Source of the DNA: Hyphomicrobiales bacterium
Lineage (GTDB): Bacteria; Pseudomonadota; Alphaproteobacteria; Rhizobiales; RI-29
Assembly (NCBI GenBank): GCA_016125495.1
Contig: WGLQ01000023.1
Location: forward strand, 49,972 to 113,971
DNA length: 64,000 nucleotides
Direction of reading: 5' to 3'
Below are positions 9,727 through 19,679 of this stretch, piece by piece (the stretch's first letter is position 1; each line of letters begins with the position of its first letter). The position numbers were made by a program, and so were the translations under genes. The notes under the pieces were generated by a model. That model was not told the DNA's origin. It made no database searches and worked only from the letters and a program-made list of their open reading frames with translations.

Positions 9727-10600
9727 TGGCAAGCTTCTCCAGAGTGCCGAAGGGCCTCCGGACCGTCCGCCGTCCGGGGCGCGCAAGCGTCGTCCCGGAT
9801 GCAAACGGCGTGCCCTTTAGTATTTTTGCAGCCTCTCAAGTCAAGTCACGATCTCAGCCTCGAGGGCGCCAACGCGGGTAGTGCGCGGCGACGGCCTTCT
9901 GCGGGGCGATTGTGGCTATTCTCGCATCGTAGATTGAATGCGTTGCAACCGCCCACACAACCCTTGAGTTCATTTCTCTATCGAATGCACGTTTACCGTG
10001 TGTTCAGGGATGTCTGGCAACTTCGATATCGGTTGCGCACGAGACGAGCAAGGAGCCCGACTTGTGAACGGGATGCAAGTGGACCCATCCGGATCACCTT
10101 CCGGACGCAGGGCCCGAGACCGCCGATGCGCATCGGCGGACGCGTATCCCAATCACATGGGTCAACCGAGCCGGTTCGTTCGACAGCCGTCGTTCGATGT
10201 CCGTTCCAGGCGTATCGCGTAATTGCCTGGCAATGGGCATCCAACGGCACGAGTGTGTCATCTCTCAACGCAAGGAGGAGAACGACCACGACCTCGAGGG
10301 TCGCCATCAAGAGCACCCCGAGACCCAGGAAGAGATGAAAGCAGCTCGGGTCCGGTCGCCCCACACGACCGCAAAGAGGTCGACGGGCACCCACCCCACA
10401 CACGTCCGTCCCTCGCACCCCACGATCCCGGGCGAGCTCAATCTCGGATCCGATGCCGATGGGCATCCGGAGGCGTCGCCCCACCCCACGGGCGGCGCCT
10501 CTTGCGTTCCAGGGCCCGTGCGCCCCGCCCTGCGGCAGTTGCGACCGAGGCCTCGAGCGCCTAGGGTCCGCGCGATCCAACGGGCAAGGAGGGGCACGGC
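9727..10600. other. long gene-poor region upstream of dksA
   Basis: This gap of about 870 bp separates dksA (minus strand) from a short-chain dehydrogenase (plus strand). It contains the 20-bp palindrome at 10120-10139 and a smaller one, ATTGCC-T-GGCAAT (10222-10234). Open frames here use codons that are rare in neighbouring genes, such as AGA, CGA and TTG, and resemble no family. I saw no tRNA cloverleaf and no known riboswitch. Confidence 0.5.
10120..10139. repeat. perfect 20-bp palindrome
   Basis: The sequence CCGCCGATGCGCATCGGCGG is its own reverse complement, with no spacer. A loop-free palindrome of this length fits a dimeric regulator's operator better than an RNA terminator, and no T-run follows it. 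It lies in the long gap, 394 bp upstream of dksA and 461 bp upstream of the SDR gene. Confidence 0.6.
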
Positions 10601-11302
10601 ATGGCGACCGCGCTGGTCACGGGTGCGAACCGGGGCATCGGCCTCGGACTGGTCGAGCGACTGGTCCGGCGCGGTGACCGGGTGATCGCGACCGTCCGTT
10701 CCCTCGATGGCGCACGCGAACTGGTGGCTCTCACCGACGATCCGGCGGCTGGCACCCTCGTCGAGATCGTTGCCCTCGATGTGACGGACCCTGGCTCGAT
10801 CGCGGACCTCGCCCGCCATCTCGCAGGCAGACCAATCGACATCCTCATCAACAGCGCCGGCGTTCTCAACAGCTACGGCGGCATCGACGATCCGGCACAC
10901 GACGCCGCGGCCTGGGCCCACGTGCTCGCGACCAATGTCACGGGTCCCTATCTCGTCACCCGCGCACTCCTCGCCAACCTCGCTCTCGCGAAAGCACCCA
11001 AGGTCGCCTTCATTTCGTCGAGCATGGCCTCGAGCACACGGGCACCGGGCAAGGCCTACCCCTACCGCGCCTCGAAGGCGGCGGTCACCAACCTCGCCGT
11101 CAATCTCGCGACCGAACTTTCGCCGCGTGGCATCGCGGTAGCGGCCATCGACCCCGGGTGGGTGCGCACGGCGATGGGCGGCGACGGCGCGGACATCGAT
11201 GTGGCAACGAGCGCGGCCGGGATCGTCGCCCGGCTCGACGCTCTCACGCTCGCAACGAGCGGCACCTTCGAGACCTATGCGGGCGAGCAGGTCGCCTTTT
11301 GA
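10601..11302 (+). CDS. short-chain dehydrogenase/reductase (C-factor-like)
   Basis: The 233-residue NAD(P)-dependent oxidoreductase has the nucleotide-binding motif TGANRGIG at residues 8-15, the NSAG motif after DILI, the catalytic Ser in ISSS and the YRASK active-site pair. The general shape resembles the short SDRs of the C-factor (CsgA) group. The substrate cannot be inferred. The start at 10601 has a strong ribosome-binding site (AAGGAGGGG). It is followed 86 bp later by the MoxR gene on the same strand. Confidence 0.85.
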   Translation: MATALVTGANRGIGLGLVERLVRRGDRVIATVRSLDGARELVALTDDPAAGTLVEIVALDVTDPGSIADLARHLAGRPIDILINSAGVLNSYGGIDDPAHDAAAWAHVLATNVTGPYLVTRALLANLALAKAPKVAFISSSMASSTRAPGKAYPYRASKAAVTNLAVNLATELSPRGIAVAAIDPGWVRTAMGGDGADIDVATSAAGIVARLDALTLATSGTFETYAGEQVAF

Positions 11303-11388
11303 GAACGTCCCGTCAAAACCACCCGCACCGTGCGCACTGCCCCGCGATCCAACCAGCCCCGTGACAACAGCACCGGAACTGCACGCCA

Positions 11389-12234
<846 letters not shown>

Positions 12235-12240
12235 GCCCGG

Positions 12241-12256
12241 CACGCACCACTGCGTG
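12241..12256 (+). terminator. small stem-loop after the MoxR gene
   Basis: CACGCA-CCAC-TGCGTG forms a 6-bp perfect stem with a four-base loop, starting 6 bp after the stop codon. No U-run follows, so it is a weak candidate for a terminator or mRNA-end stabiliser. Confidence 0.3.
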
Positions 12257-12289
12257 GCATGAATTCAACGCGCAAAGGCACCTTGGATT

Positions 12290-12298
12290 TTATCCACA
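12290..12298 (+). promoter_or_regulatory. isolated DnaA-box consensus
   Basis: TTATCCACA is an exact match to the DnaA 9-mer consensus. It stands alone in a short AT-richer gap downstream of the MoxR gene. No second box or AT-rich unwinding element was seen nearby, so it is not evidence for an origin. Confidence 0.25.
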
Positions 12299-12396
12299 GA
12301 TGAATGCCAGATGAACGCTCGTTTCAATCGCGGTTCACGGAAAACGCCCCATGATGCACCCAATCCTGCCAGGGTTGCGTCATCGGGAGGTCTACG

Positions 12397-12918
12397 ATGC
12401 GGCATAGCCGGGACGGCCACGAGCCCTACACACGCTTCGAGTTGGTGCTGCTCGCGATCTCGTTCGCGGCCGCCACGTTCGCCCTAGTCGGGCTGGCCAG
12501 TGCCACGCCCATTCGTGGCGGCGAACCCTCGACCGGCACGGCGATTGAAATCTGGAGTTTTCGGGGCGAGCCCGTGGCTTGGCGGCGCGCCGGCGGCTTT
12601 CGCTCGGAGATCACCCAGGTGGCGCATTCCGATCTCGTCGGGACCGTCAGCGCACCGGCCGTCGGCACCGGCACGATCTTTCGCGGCTGGCAGATCGGCC
12701 GTCGCCTCGTCGGGCGCGCGGAGATGAGCGTGGAGGGGTGCCCGCTCGCCTTCACGTATACCGTGCGCGGGTGGGTCTCACCGGCCGGCGACAGGGCGGT
12801 GCTGACAGGTGCGTCCCCCCGTATCCGCGACTGCCGCATCGTCGGGGAAAACCCATTCGGAGCCGGCTCCACCATTCTTCTCGAGCGCATCGGCATTGCC
12901 AGCGCACCCGCCGACTGA
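12397..12918 (+). CDS. hypothetical exported protein
   Basis: The 173-residue product has an N-terminal hydrophobic segment (about residues 17-36, LVLLAISFAAATFALVGLAS) preceded by a charged stretch, so it is probably exported or membrane-anchored. The mature part contains two Cys residues (in MSVEGCPLAF and IRDCRIVGENPFG) that could form a disulfide. No family is recognised. GGGAGGT upstream supports the start at 12397. It converges on the chorismate-mutase-like gene. Confidence 0.6.
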   Translation: MRHSRDGHEPYTRFELVLLAISFAAATFALVGLASATPIRGGEPSTGTAIEIWSFRGEPVAWRRAGGFRSEITQVAHSDLVGTVSAPAVGTGTIFRGWQIGRRLVGRAEMSVEGCPLAFTYTVRGWVSPAGDRAVLTGASPRIRDCRIVGENPFGAGSTILLERIGIASAPAD

Positions 12919-12937
12919 GCCCAGAGGCGCGCCCGAG

Positions 12938-12951
12938 GCGCGGCGCCGCGC
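12938..12951. terminator. 14-bp palindrome between convergent genes
   Basis: GCGCGGCGCCGCGC is a perfect palindrome in the 42-bp gap between two convergent genes. It could fold as a hairpin in transcripts from either side, but lacks a T-run, so its role as a bidirectional terminator is only suggestive. Confidence 0.3.
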
Positions 12952-12960
12952 TTTGCCGCC

Positions 12961-13284
12961 TCAGTCGTCCTTGGCGCCGGAGCGGGACCGCTCCTCGATC
13001 TTGCGCTCCTCGTACTGGATGAACCATCCGATCATCTGACGCCAAAGCGCCTCGACGAGATCGGGCGGCAGCCCCTCGGCCTCGGCGCGCGCGCGCACTT
13101 TGTCGATCACCTGCTGGCTGCGCCAGGGAACGTTCGCCGGAATGCCACCCGCGATCTTGATCTCCCAGGCACGCTCGACGTAGCCGAAGCGCTCGGCGAT
13201 CATGGCAACGAGGGCCTGGTCGATCCGGTCGATCTCGACACGGACATCGTCCATGTCTGCGCATTCGCCAGGGGCTTTGGCCAT
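12961..13284 (-). CDS. chorismate mutase type II (AroQ-like) family protein
   Basis: The all-helical AroQ fold is recognised from MDDVRVEIDRIDQALVAMI followed by RFGYVERAWEIK and a C-terminal helix containing WFIQYEERKI. The protein is about 107 residues, typical for monofunctional AroQ (chorismate to prephenate). The related isochorismate pyruvate-lyases (PchB) share this fold and cannot be excluded. I used the ATG at 13284 (GAGG just upstream); ATG at 13341 gives a longer form. The neighbour gatA is not functionally related. Confidence 0.8.
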   Translation of the reverse strand: MAKAPGECADMDDVRVEIDRIDQALVAMIAERFGYVERAWEIKIAGGIPANVPWRSQQVIDKVRARAEAEGLPPDLVEALWRQMIGWFIQYEERKIEERSRSGAKDD

Positions 13285-13401
13285 CACCTCGTTCCTTTCC
13301 CTCGTGGCCGGAGCGCAGAGCCGCGCTTCCGCCGTGGTCATCCCCGTTCGGTGTTCGGTCGCGCTGCGGTCACGATCGGGTTCCCGCGCCCCCGACCGAT
13401 C

Positions 13402-14895
13402 CTAGAGCCACCAGTGGGTGGCGGGCTCGAAACGCCCGGCAGCCTCTTCGATCACATGGCCGACCTGAAAGAGCTTATCCTCCTCGAACGGGCGTCCGAT
13501 GAGCTGCAGCCCGAGCGGCAAACCGGTCGTGGAGAGCCCGGCGGGGACCGAAATCCCCGGCAGGCCCGCCATGTTGACCGTGACGGTAAAAATATCGTTG
13601 AGGTACATCTGCAGCGGATCGGCGGACATGTCGCCGAGCGGGAAGGCCGCGTTCGGCGTCGTCGGCGTCAGCAGCACATCGACCTCCTCGAAGGCCTCGT
13701 CGAAGTCGCGCGCGATGAGCGTGCGCAGCTTCTGAGCCTTGGTGTAATAGGCGTCGTAATAGCCGGCCGAGAGCACGTAGGTGCCGATCAGGATGCGCCG
13801 TTTGACCTCCTTGCCGAAGCCTGCCGCGCGCGTCGCCTCGTACATCGAGACGATATCGTCTCCCTCGACGCGCAGGCCATAGCGCACGCCATCGTAGCGC
13901 GCGAGATTCGAGGAGGCCTCGGCGGGCGCGACGATGTAGTAGGCCGGCAGCGCATAGCGCGTATGGGGGAGGCTGACCTCCCTGATCTCGGCGCCAGCCT
14001 CGCGCAGCCATGCGACGCCCTGCTCCCAGAGTGCGTCGATCTCGTCCGGCATGCCGTCGACCCGGTACTCGCGCGGCACGCCGATCTTGAGGCCCTTGAT
14101 CGACTTGCCGATCGCCGCCTCGTAATCGGGCACGGACACATCCACCGAGGTCGCGTCGCGCGGATCGTGGCCGGCCATGTGTCGCAGCAGAATCGCGGTA
14201 TCGCGCACGTCGCGACCGAAAGGTCCTGCCTGGTCGAGCGAGGAGGCGAAAGCCACGATGCCCCAGCGCGAGCAGCGCCCGTAGGTCGGTTTGATGCCGA
14301 CGATGCCGGTGAGCGCGGCGGGCTGTCGGATCGAGCCGCCAGTGTCGGTGCCGGTCGCCCCGGCGCAGAGGTGCGCCGCGAGGGCCGCCGCCGAGCCGCC
14401 CGACGAGCCGCCCGGCACGAGGTCGCGATCATCTCCCTTGGCGCGCCAGGGATTGACCACGCCGCCGTAGTAGCTCGTCTCGTTCGACGAGCCCATTGCG
14501 AACTCGTCCATGTTGAACTTGCCGAGCATGACGGCGCCGGCTTCCCAGAGATTGCGGGTGACGGTCGATTCGTAGTGGGGTTTGAAACCGTCGAGGATGT
14601 GACTGGCGGCCTGCGTGTGCACGCCCCTGGTCGCAAAGAGGTCCTTGATGCCGAGCGGAATGCCTTCGAGCGGGCGCGCGCCCTTGCCGGCCTTTTTCAG
14701 CCGCTCATCGCTCTTGCCCGCCATCGACAGGGCGAGGTCCGCCGTCACCTCGATGAAGGCGTTGAGCTTGGGGTTGGCGACCTCGATCGCGCCGAGGTAG
14801 GCCTCGGTCAACTCGCGCGCGGAGATCGACCGCGCCTTCAGCCGGTCGCGCGCCTCGGCGAGCGTCAGTCCGGTCAACTCCGTCGCTTTGCTCAA
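13402..14895 (-). CDS. gatA: Asp/Glu-tRNA amidotransferase subunit A
   Basis: GatA is the amidase subunit of GatCAB, which converts mischarged Glu-tRNA(Gln) or Asp-tRNA(Asn) to the amidated form. The amidase signature is complete: Lys in PLGIKDLF (about residue 84), cis-Ser in [11 protein letters not shown] (about 164) and nucleophilic Ser in [10 protein letters not shown] (about 188). The last two are 24 residues apart as in known GatA. I prefer a TTG start at 14895, preceded by GGGGAGAGG; a GTG at 14913 is also possible. gatC lies upstream, separated by a secreted protein gene. gatB is not in the window. Confidence 0.96.
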   Translation of the reverse strand: MSKATELTGLTLAEARDRLKARSISARELTEAYLGAIEVANPKLNAFIEVTADLALSMAGKSDERLKKAGKGARPLEGIPLGIKDLFATRGVHTQAASHILDGFKPHYESTVTRNLWEAGAVMLGKFNMDEFAMGSSNETSYYGGVVNPWRAKGDDRDLVPGGSSGGSAAALAAHLCAGATGTDTGGSIRQPAALTGIVGIKPTYGRCSRWGIVAFASSLDQAGPFGRDVRDTAILLRHMAGHDPRDATSVDVSVPDYEAAIGKSIKGLKIGVPREYRVDGMPDEIDALWEQGVAWLREAGAEIREVSLPHTRYALPAYYIVAPAEASSNLARYDGVRYGLRVEGDDIVSMYEATRAAGFGKEVKRRILIGTYVLSAGYYDAYYTKAQKLRTLIARDFDEAFEEVDVLLTPTTPNAAFPLGDMSADPLQMYLNDIFTVTVNMAGLPGISVPAGLSTTGLPLGLQLIGRPFEEDKLFQVGHVIEEAAGRFEPATHWWL

Positions 14896-14997
14896 CTCGA
14901 CCTCTCCCCGCACCCGCCCGGTGCGCCTTCAATCGATCGGCGCGTGCCAGCCATCCCGGCACGCGCCAGCCGCGTGTTCGAGTGCCACGATCCGGCG

Positions 14998-15474
14998 TCA
15001 GTTGTCCGCCAGCAGGCGCTTGCATTCGTAGATGATCTCGCCCGACGCTTCCGGCTCGTCCGGCACGTCGATGCGCATCTGGAACTCGTCGATCAGCGTG
15101 AACTCGAGATCGGTCCCCGGTTCCGGATCGTCACCACCCGACTGGCAGACGGAGCTGACGCGCCAGCTTTCGCCCTTCGTCACCTCGACGACGTTCGTGA
15201 ACGTGCAGGAGGCTTCCCAGCCGTACCAGCCGTGCGCATCGTAGAAGTCGGGGGCCGTATAGAGGTTCCAGCGTTCGCGCGGGAGCAGTTCGTGCACCAC
15301 ACAGTCCTTTGCCGTTGCCCACGCGCTCTTGAAGAACGTGGCGGGCCCTTCGGCAGCCGCGGCAGTCGCCACGCCCGCTCCCACCGAGAGGGCGCCGACC
15401 AGCGCGAGCACACCGCTCTTTCGTGCATATACCAAGGGGCGCATGACCGCCGGAAATCTCAACTTCTCGACCAT
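14998..15474 (-). CDS. hypothetical secreted protein between gatC and gatA
   Basis: The product (about 158 residues) begins with a signal peptide: basic n-region, then VLALVGALSVGAGVATAAAA. The mature part is rich in aromatic and acidic residues, with Cys residues in AKDCVVHELL, EASCTFTNV, SSVCQSGGDD and IIYECKRLL, compatible with two periplasmic disulfides. A GTG at 15534 would overlap the gatC stop (GTGA) and would couple translation; the ATG at 15474 gives the more sensible leader. No family is recognised. Its placement inside the gatCA operon is unusual. Confidence 0.65.
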   Translation of the reverse strand: MVEKLRFPAVMRPLVYARKSGVLALVGALSVGAGVATAAAAEGPATFFKSAWATAKDCVVHELLPRERWNLYTAPDFYDAHGWYGWEASCTFTNVVEVTKGESWRVSSVCQSGGDDPEPGTDLEFTLIDEFQMRIDVPDEPEASGEIIYECKRLLADN

Positions 15475-15530
15475 CCCTATCGGATCTCCAAAAGAGCCAA
15501 TGTCCAACCACGTCGGATCCGGACGCCGGA

Positions 15531-15818
15531 TCACTCCACCACTTTCGGTACTGCGAAGAAATGACCTTCCTTGAGCGGCGCATTGGCGACGACATCGTCC
15601 GGATAGCCGCCATCGTCCACGACATCCTCGCGGCGGCGCATCGCTCGCTGCCCCACGCGCGTCATCGGCTCGACGCCGGTGGTGTCGACCTCGCCGAGTT
15701 GTTCGACCCAGCTCAGGATGCCCGAAAGCTCGCCGACCAGCGCGTCCGCCTCCTCGTCGCTGACACGCAGGCGAGCGAGTCTCGCGATATGGTGCACCGT
15801 GTCACGGTCGATCTTCAT
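15531..15818 (-). CDS. gatC: Asp/Glu-tRNA amidotransferase subunit C
   Basis: GatC is the small belt subunit that stabilises the GatA-GatB complex. The 95-residue product has the family pattern [20 protein letters not shown] at the N-terminus, [11 protein letters not shown] in the middle and the C-terminal [14 protein letters not shown]. The start at 15818 is supported by GAGGAG upstream. It is the first gene of a minus-strand group leading to gatA, divergent from the YbaK-type gene. Confidence 0.95.
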   Translation of the reverse strand: MKIDRDTVHHIARLARLRVSDEEADALVGELSGILSWVEQLGEVDTTGVEPMTRVGQRAMRRREDVVDDGGYPDDVVANAPLKEGHFFAVPKVVE

Positions 15819-15955
15819 GACCCACTCCTCGGGCTCCCCGAACGGCGGGGCATCGTAAGGCACGCCGGTTCCGTTGCCCGGTCGCTCCAGGTTCTGATAC
15901 CGGTAGCCGGGGCGCCGCGCAACGGTCGGCGCCGGGCCATGACGGGAGGCGGACG

Positions 15956-16432
15956 ATGGCGGAATTGAAGGCTGCGAATCAGCGCTTTGCAGAACGCGCG
16001 CGGGCAGCCGGCCTCGGCGTCGACGTGATCTGCTTCGAGGTTTCGAGCCGGACGGCGCAGGAAGCGGCGGCGGCCTGCGGGTGCGATGTCGGACAGATCG
16101 TGAAGTCGCTCGTCTTTCGCGGTGCGCGCTCGGGGGATGCGCTGCTGCTGCTGGTTTCGGGTGCGAACCGGGTCGACCAGGACGGCGTGGCGGCGGCGAT
16201 CGGCGAAGCGCTCGAGCGGCCCGACGCCGATTTCGTTCGAGCGGTGACGGGATATGCCATCGGCGGCATCCCGCCGCTCGGCCACGATCAGGCGATCCGG
16301 ACCTATGTCGATCGCGACCTCGTCGCCTTCGATCGGGTCTGGGCGGCGGCCGGCACGCCGAATGCGGTCTTCGAGGTCGCCCCGGCCGCGCTCATCGAAG
16401 CGGCCGGCGCAAGCGTCATCACCGTCACCTGA
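15956..16432 (+). CDS. YbaK/EbsC-type aminoacyl-tRNA deacylase
   Basis: The 158-residue protein belongs to the YbaK/ProX editing family, which hydrolyses mischarged Cys- or Ala-tRNA(Pro). Family marks are the conserved Lys in [10 protein letters not shown], the GANRVD loop, [12 protein letters not shown] and [22 protein letters not shown]. The exact specificity (YbaK-like or ProXp-like) cannot be assigned. GGGAGGCGG precedes the start at 15956. It is divergent from gatC. Confidence 0.88.
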   Translation: MAELKAANQRFAERARAAGLGVDVICFEVSSRTAQEAAAACGCDVGQIVKSLVFRGARSGDALLLLVSGANRVDQDGVAAAIGEALERPDADFVRAVTGYAIGGIPPLGHDQAIRTYVDRDLVAFDRVWAAAGTPNAVFEVAPAALIEAAGASVITVT

Positions 16433-16470
16433 TCGCACCCGCCAGAGCGGCGCGTCCGATCCACCGAAGG

Positions 16471-18783
16471 CTAGCGCTTTGCCAGTAGCGCGCCGAGGAT
16501 GTCGGAGTGGTCGTCCGTCCAGGCTGCCTCGGGCGAACCGGGTGGGAGTGCCTCGGCACCGTCGAGCGCCTCGAGACGGGCAATCGTTGCCGGATCACGT
16601 GCTGCCATCACCACCACCGAGGTCACGGCGTCCATGCTGCCAGCCGGCATACGCCCCTCGAAAAGCACGCCTTCGACGCCCTGTCCCGCATAGTGTGCAA
16701 GCACTGAGGCCAGGACCGGGCGCAGATTGAGATGCCGGTTCGAAATGTGCAGCGCGAGCACACCCGTGGGCGCCAGCTTGGCGAGGTAGAGCTCGAACGC
16801 CTCGACGGTCAGAAGGTGCACCGGGATCGAGTCCGACGAGAAGGCATCGACCACCAGAAGGTCGAGACCAGCATCCGCCTCGCCGGCAACCGTCAAGCGG
16901 GCATCGCCGAGCACGATGTCGGCATCGGGCCGGCAGTGCGACAGGAACCGGAAGCGTGCAGGATCGCGCGCGATCGCTGCCACCACGGGGTCTATCTCGT
17001 AGAACCGCCAGGCCTCCTCGCGCCGCGCATAACAGGCCAGCGAACCGGCACCGAGGCCGATCACCGCGAATTCGCCCGACCGGCCGGCGCCGGACGCGAT
17101 CTCACGCGCCGCGCCGATCGCCGCGGCCATCGGCCCCGCGGCATGGTAGTAGGTCGCCGGAACCGGCACGGCGGTCGGCTTGCCGGCTTCGTCCAGGATC
17201 CGCTCGGCCCCGTGCACCGTCGTGCCGTGGAACAGCAGGCGCAGCTTGCCGTCCTCGGATAGCATCACGCGGTGCACTCCGAAGAACGAGCGCTCGACCT
17301 CGCCGCGCGTCGTGTTCGACGGCAGGAAGGCTATCGCGACCGCCATCAGCACGCCTGCCGCGAGCTGGCGCGACGGATGGCGCCAGAGCGCGATCATCGC
17401 GAGGCCCAGCGTCAAGCCGGCGGCAAAGCGCAGGCCGAGGAGCTTTTTCGCGCCGGTTGCCTCCGCGATGAGCCCCAGAGCGAGGAGCGCGAGGGCCGCC
17501 AACGCCACGAGCAGCACGAGGCGCCTCGCCTCGCCGCCCGGCGCGAGTGCCGTCCGCAGTCCAGCGAGCGAGCCGACGATGCCAGGACGGCAGGCAAGGC
17601 CGAGCACCAGGAGCAACGGGTATTCGAAGACGGTGTCGAAAACCTGCGGGGCAACGAGCGCGGCAAAGACCCCACCGAGGACGCCACCGAACGACATCCA
17701 GAGATAGAAATCGGTCAATTGGCCGACGGCCGGTCGCCGCTCGTAGAGAACGCGGTGGGCAACGAGTGTCGTGACGAGGAATGCGGCAAGCCCGACGCTG
17801 GCACCGAGCACCCAACCGCCCGTCCGACCACCGGAAAGGGCAAAGAGTTCGATCGCCACCAGCACCGGCTGCGCGAGAACGAGCCAGCGCATCGGCACGA
17901 GGGGCGTCTCGCGAAAGACGATGACGAAGGTCGCCAGGAAAAGCGCCAGCGGGATCACCCAGAGGAACGGCGCCGAGGCGATATCGGTGGTGAGGTGGGT
18001 GGTGAAGGCGACCAGCAGCCCCGAGGGAACGAAGGCGAGCGCGATCCAGGCCACGATCCGGGACGGCGCGACGGCTGGCGCGACCTCGAAACGCGAGCGC
18101 AGCGCCGCCGCCCGCGGGCCGGGTGCGGCCTGCCCGCCGGCCGCCAGAACGACGCTGAGGTAAATCAGCGCGCCGAGCGCGACGAAACCAAAGGTCCAGG
18201 CGAGGCTCTGGGCGGAGAGCCCGATGACAGGCTCGACGAGGAAAGGATAGGCGAGCAGGGAGGCCATGCTGCCGAGATTGCTCGCGCCATAGAGGAAATA
18301 GGGGTCGGCGGCGTCGGGGTGCCCGGAGCGCGCGAACCAGGATTGGAGCAGCGGCGCGTTGGCGGAAACCGCAAAGAACGGCAGGCCGACGGCGGTGGCA
18401 AAGAGCCCGATCACCCAGAAATAGGCGTTTCCGGCAGGCGGTGCGGCGAAAGCGGCCGGGATCGCGATCGGCAGCGCGAGGAAGGCAAAGGCCATCACCG
18501 AGAGATGCACGAGGGCGGCATGGCGGGGCTCGAAATGGCGATTGAGGGCGTGCGCATAGAGGTAGCCGGCGAGCAGCATCGCCTGGAAGAAGCACATCGC
18601 GATGGCCCAGACCGAGGGCGAGCCGCCAAGCTTGGGCAGGACCATCTTGGCGAACATCGGCTGCACGGAAAAGAGCAGGCTCGCCGAGAGGAAAAGGGTG
18701 AATGCGAAGGTTGCAAGGAGTGCCCGCTCCCGACCCACGCCGGAGAGCTCACGCCCCGCACCGAGCACCGCCGTCAGTCGCAT
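16471..18783 (-). CDS. membrane-fused spermidine-synthase-like protein
   Basis: The 770-residue protein joins about a dozen hydrophobic helices (residues about 15-520) to a C-terminal spermidine-synthase-like Rossmann domain (about 570-770). That domain has the AdoMet-type motif VIGLGAGSLACYA, an acidic FYEIDP turn, and LVVDAFSSDSIPVHLL. Proteins of this architecture are usually annotated as fused MFS/spermidine synthase. Whether they make polyamines is not settled, and transfer or sensing roles are possible. The start at 18783 has GGAGGG five bases upstream. It converges on the YbaK-type gene. Confidence 0.82.
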   Translation of the reverse strand: MRLTAVLGAGRELSGVGRERALLATFAFTLFLSASLLFSVQPMFAKMVLPKLGGSPSVWAIAMCFFQAMLLAGYLYAHALNRHFEPRHAALVHLSVMAFAFLALPIAIPAAFAAPPAGNAYFWVIGLFATAVGLPFFAVSANAPLLQSWFARSGHPDAADPYFLYGASNLGSMASLLAYPFLVEPVIGLSAQSLAWTFGFVALGALIYLSVVLAAGGQAAPGPRAAALRSRFEVAPAVAPSRIVAWIALAFVPSGLLVAFTTHLTTDIASAPFLWVIPLALFLATFVIVFRETPLVPMRWLVLAQPVLVAIELFALSGGRTGGWVLGASVGLAAFLVTTLVAHRVLYERRPAVGQLTDFYLWMSFGGVLGGVFAALVAPQVFDTVFEYPLLLVLGLACRPGIVGSLAGLRTALAPGGEARRLVLLVALAALALLALGLIAEATGAKKLLGLRFAAGLTLGLAMIALWRHPSRQLAAGVLMAVAIAFLPSNTTRGEVERSFFGVHRVMLSEDGKLRLLFHGTTVHGAERILDEAGKPTAVPVPATYYHAAGPMAAAIGAAREIASGAGRSGEFAVIGLGAGSLACYARREEAWRFYEIDPVVAAIARDPARFRFLSHCRPDADIVLGDARLTVAGEADAGLDLLVVDAFSSDSIPVHLLTVEAFELYLAKLAPTGVLALHISNRHLNLRPVLASVLAHYAGQGVEGVLFEGRMPAGSMDAVTSVVVMAARDPATIARLEALDGAEALPPGSPEAAWTDDHSDILGALLAKR

Positions 18784-18880
18784 CACACCCTCCGAACCAC
18801 GCCGAACCGGCCGGAACCCTAGGGGCAAGTGCTTGAATTATCGTGAATGATTTGTGGATGAAGCGGACGGAGCCGGCCGC

Positions 18881-19660
18881 TCAGAGAGCGGCCCCCATGC
18901 CACCGTCGATGGCAATGCCGGTGCCGGTGACGAAGCGGGCGGCGTCGGATGCAAGGAAGGCCACGGCATCGGCGACATCGTCCGGCGTCCCGAAGCGGCG
19001 CAGCGGCGTCTGGCGCAGGAGCGCATCGGCGAGCAGCGGGTTCTTCAGGAAGCGCTCGGTCAGCCGCGTTTCGATGAAGCCTGGAGCGACGTAGTTCACC
19101 CGGATGCCGAAGGCGGCATATTCGACGGCGAGCGCACGGGTGAGCGCGGAGACCGCCCCCTTGGTCGCGGCATAACCCGCGAGTTGGCGCGTCGCACGCG
19201 AGGCCATGATCGAGGAGAGATTGACGATCGCGGCATTGCCTCCCCCGGCGGCCGCCTTGCGCAGGAGGGGAAAGGCGTCGCGCGAGAGGCGCACGAGCCC
19301 GTCGAGGTTGGTCGCGCGGATGCGTTCCCAATCGGCGTCCGCCATGTGGCGGAAGTCGCCGCGTACGTTGAGACCCGCGTTGTTGACGAGGATGTCGAGG
19401 CGGCCGTGGCCGGCTTCGATAGCGGCAAGGAGGGAGGCCAAATCCCCGGCCCGGGTGACGTCGGCGGCATGCGGCTCGGCCTCTCCGCCCGATGCCGATA
19501 TCCCGGCCGCCGTGCGCTCGCCCGCCCCGGCGTCGACATCGCTGACGACGATGCGGGCGCCGAGGTCGGCGAGCCGGCGGGCGATGGCGGCACCGATACC
19601 CGCGCCCGCGCCCGTGACCAGCGCCACGCGCCCCGCCAGACTGCCTGCAGCAAACGTCAT
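18881..19660 (-). CDS. short-chain dehydrogenase/reductase
   Basis: This 259-residue classical SDR has the coenzyme motif TGAGAGIG near residues 16-23, a DVDAG acidic turn suggesting NAD(H), VNNAG at the end of strand 4, catalytic Ser in NLSSIM, and YAATK. The C-terminal IDGGMGAAL ending is typical of FabG/glucose-dehydrogenase-like SDRs. The substrate is unknown. GGGAGGG upstream supports the ATG at 19660. The gene starts just downstream of gor on the same strand (19-bp gap), so they are probably cotranscribed. Confidence 0.88.
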   Translation of the reverse strand: MTFAAGSLAGRVALVTGAGAGIGAAIARRLADLGARIVVSDVDAGAGERTAAGISASGGEAEPHAADVTRAGDLASLLAAIEAGHGRLDILVNNAGLNVRGDFRHMADADWERIRATNLDGLVRLSRDAFPLLRKAAAGGGNAAIVNLSSIMASRATRQLAGYAATKGAVSALTRALAVEYAAFGIRVNYVAPGFIETRLTERFLKNPLLADALLRQTPLRRFGTPDDVADAVAFLASDAARFVTGTGIAIDGGMGAAL

Positions 19661-19679
19661 CGCGCCATTCCCTCCCGCG

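Noticed and set aside
9993..10307. Minus-strand frame of 104 codons starting MATLEVVVVLLLALRDD in the gap upstream of dksA
   Set aside because: It has a hydrophobic start and a weak GGGGTG upstream, but codon use (AGA, CGA, TTG, ACA) is unlike the neighbours and it resembles no family. The palindrome at 10120-10139 also lies inside it.
12241..12396. Replication origin suggested by the DnaA box at 12290
   Set aside because: Only one box, no AT-rich unwinding region and no origin-linked genes such as hemE, dnaA or parAB nearby.
13351..15564. Long plus-strand open frame opposite gatA
   Set aside because: Antisense shadow; gatA has all catalytic residues in the other strand.
18843..18858. TGTGGATGA resembling a DnaA box in reverse
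   Set aside because: One mismatch to the consensus and isolated.
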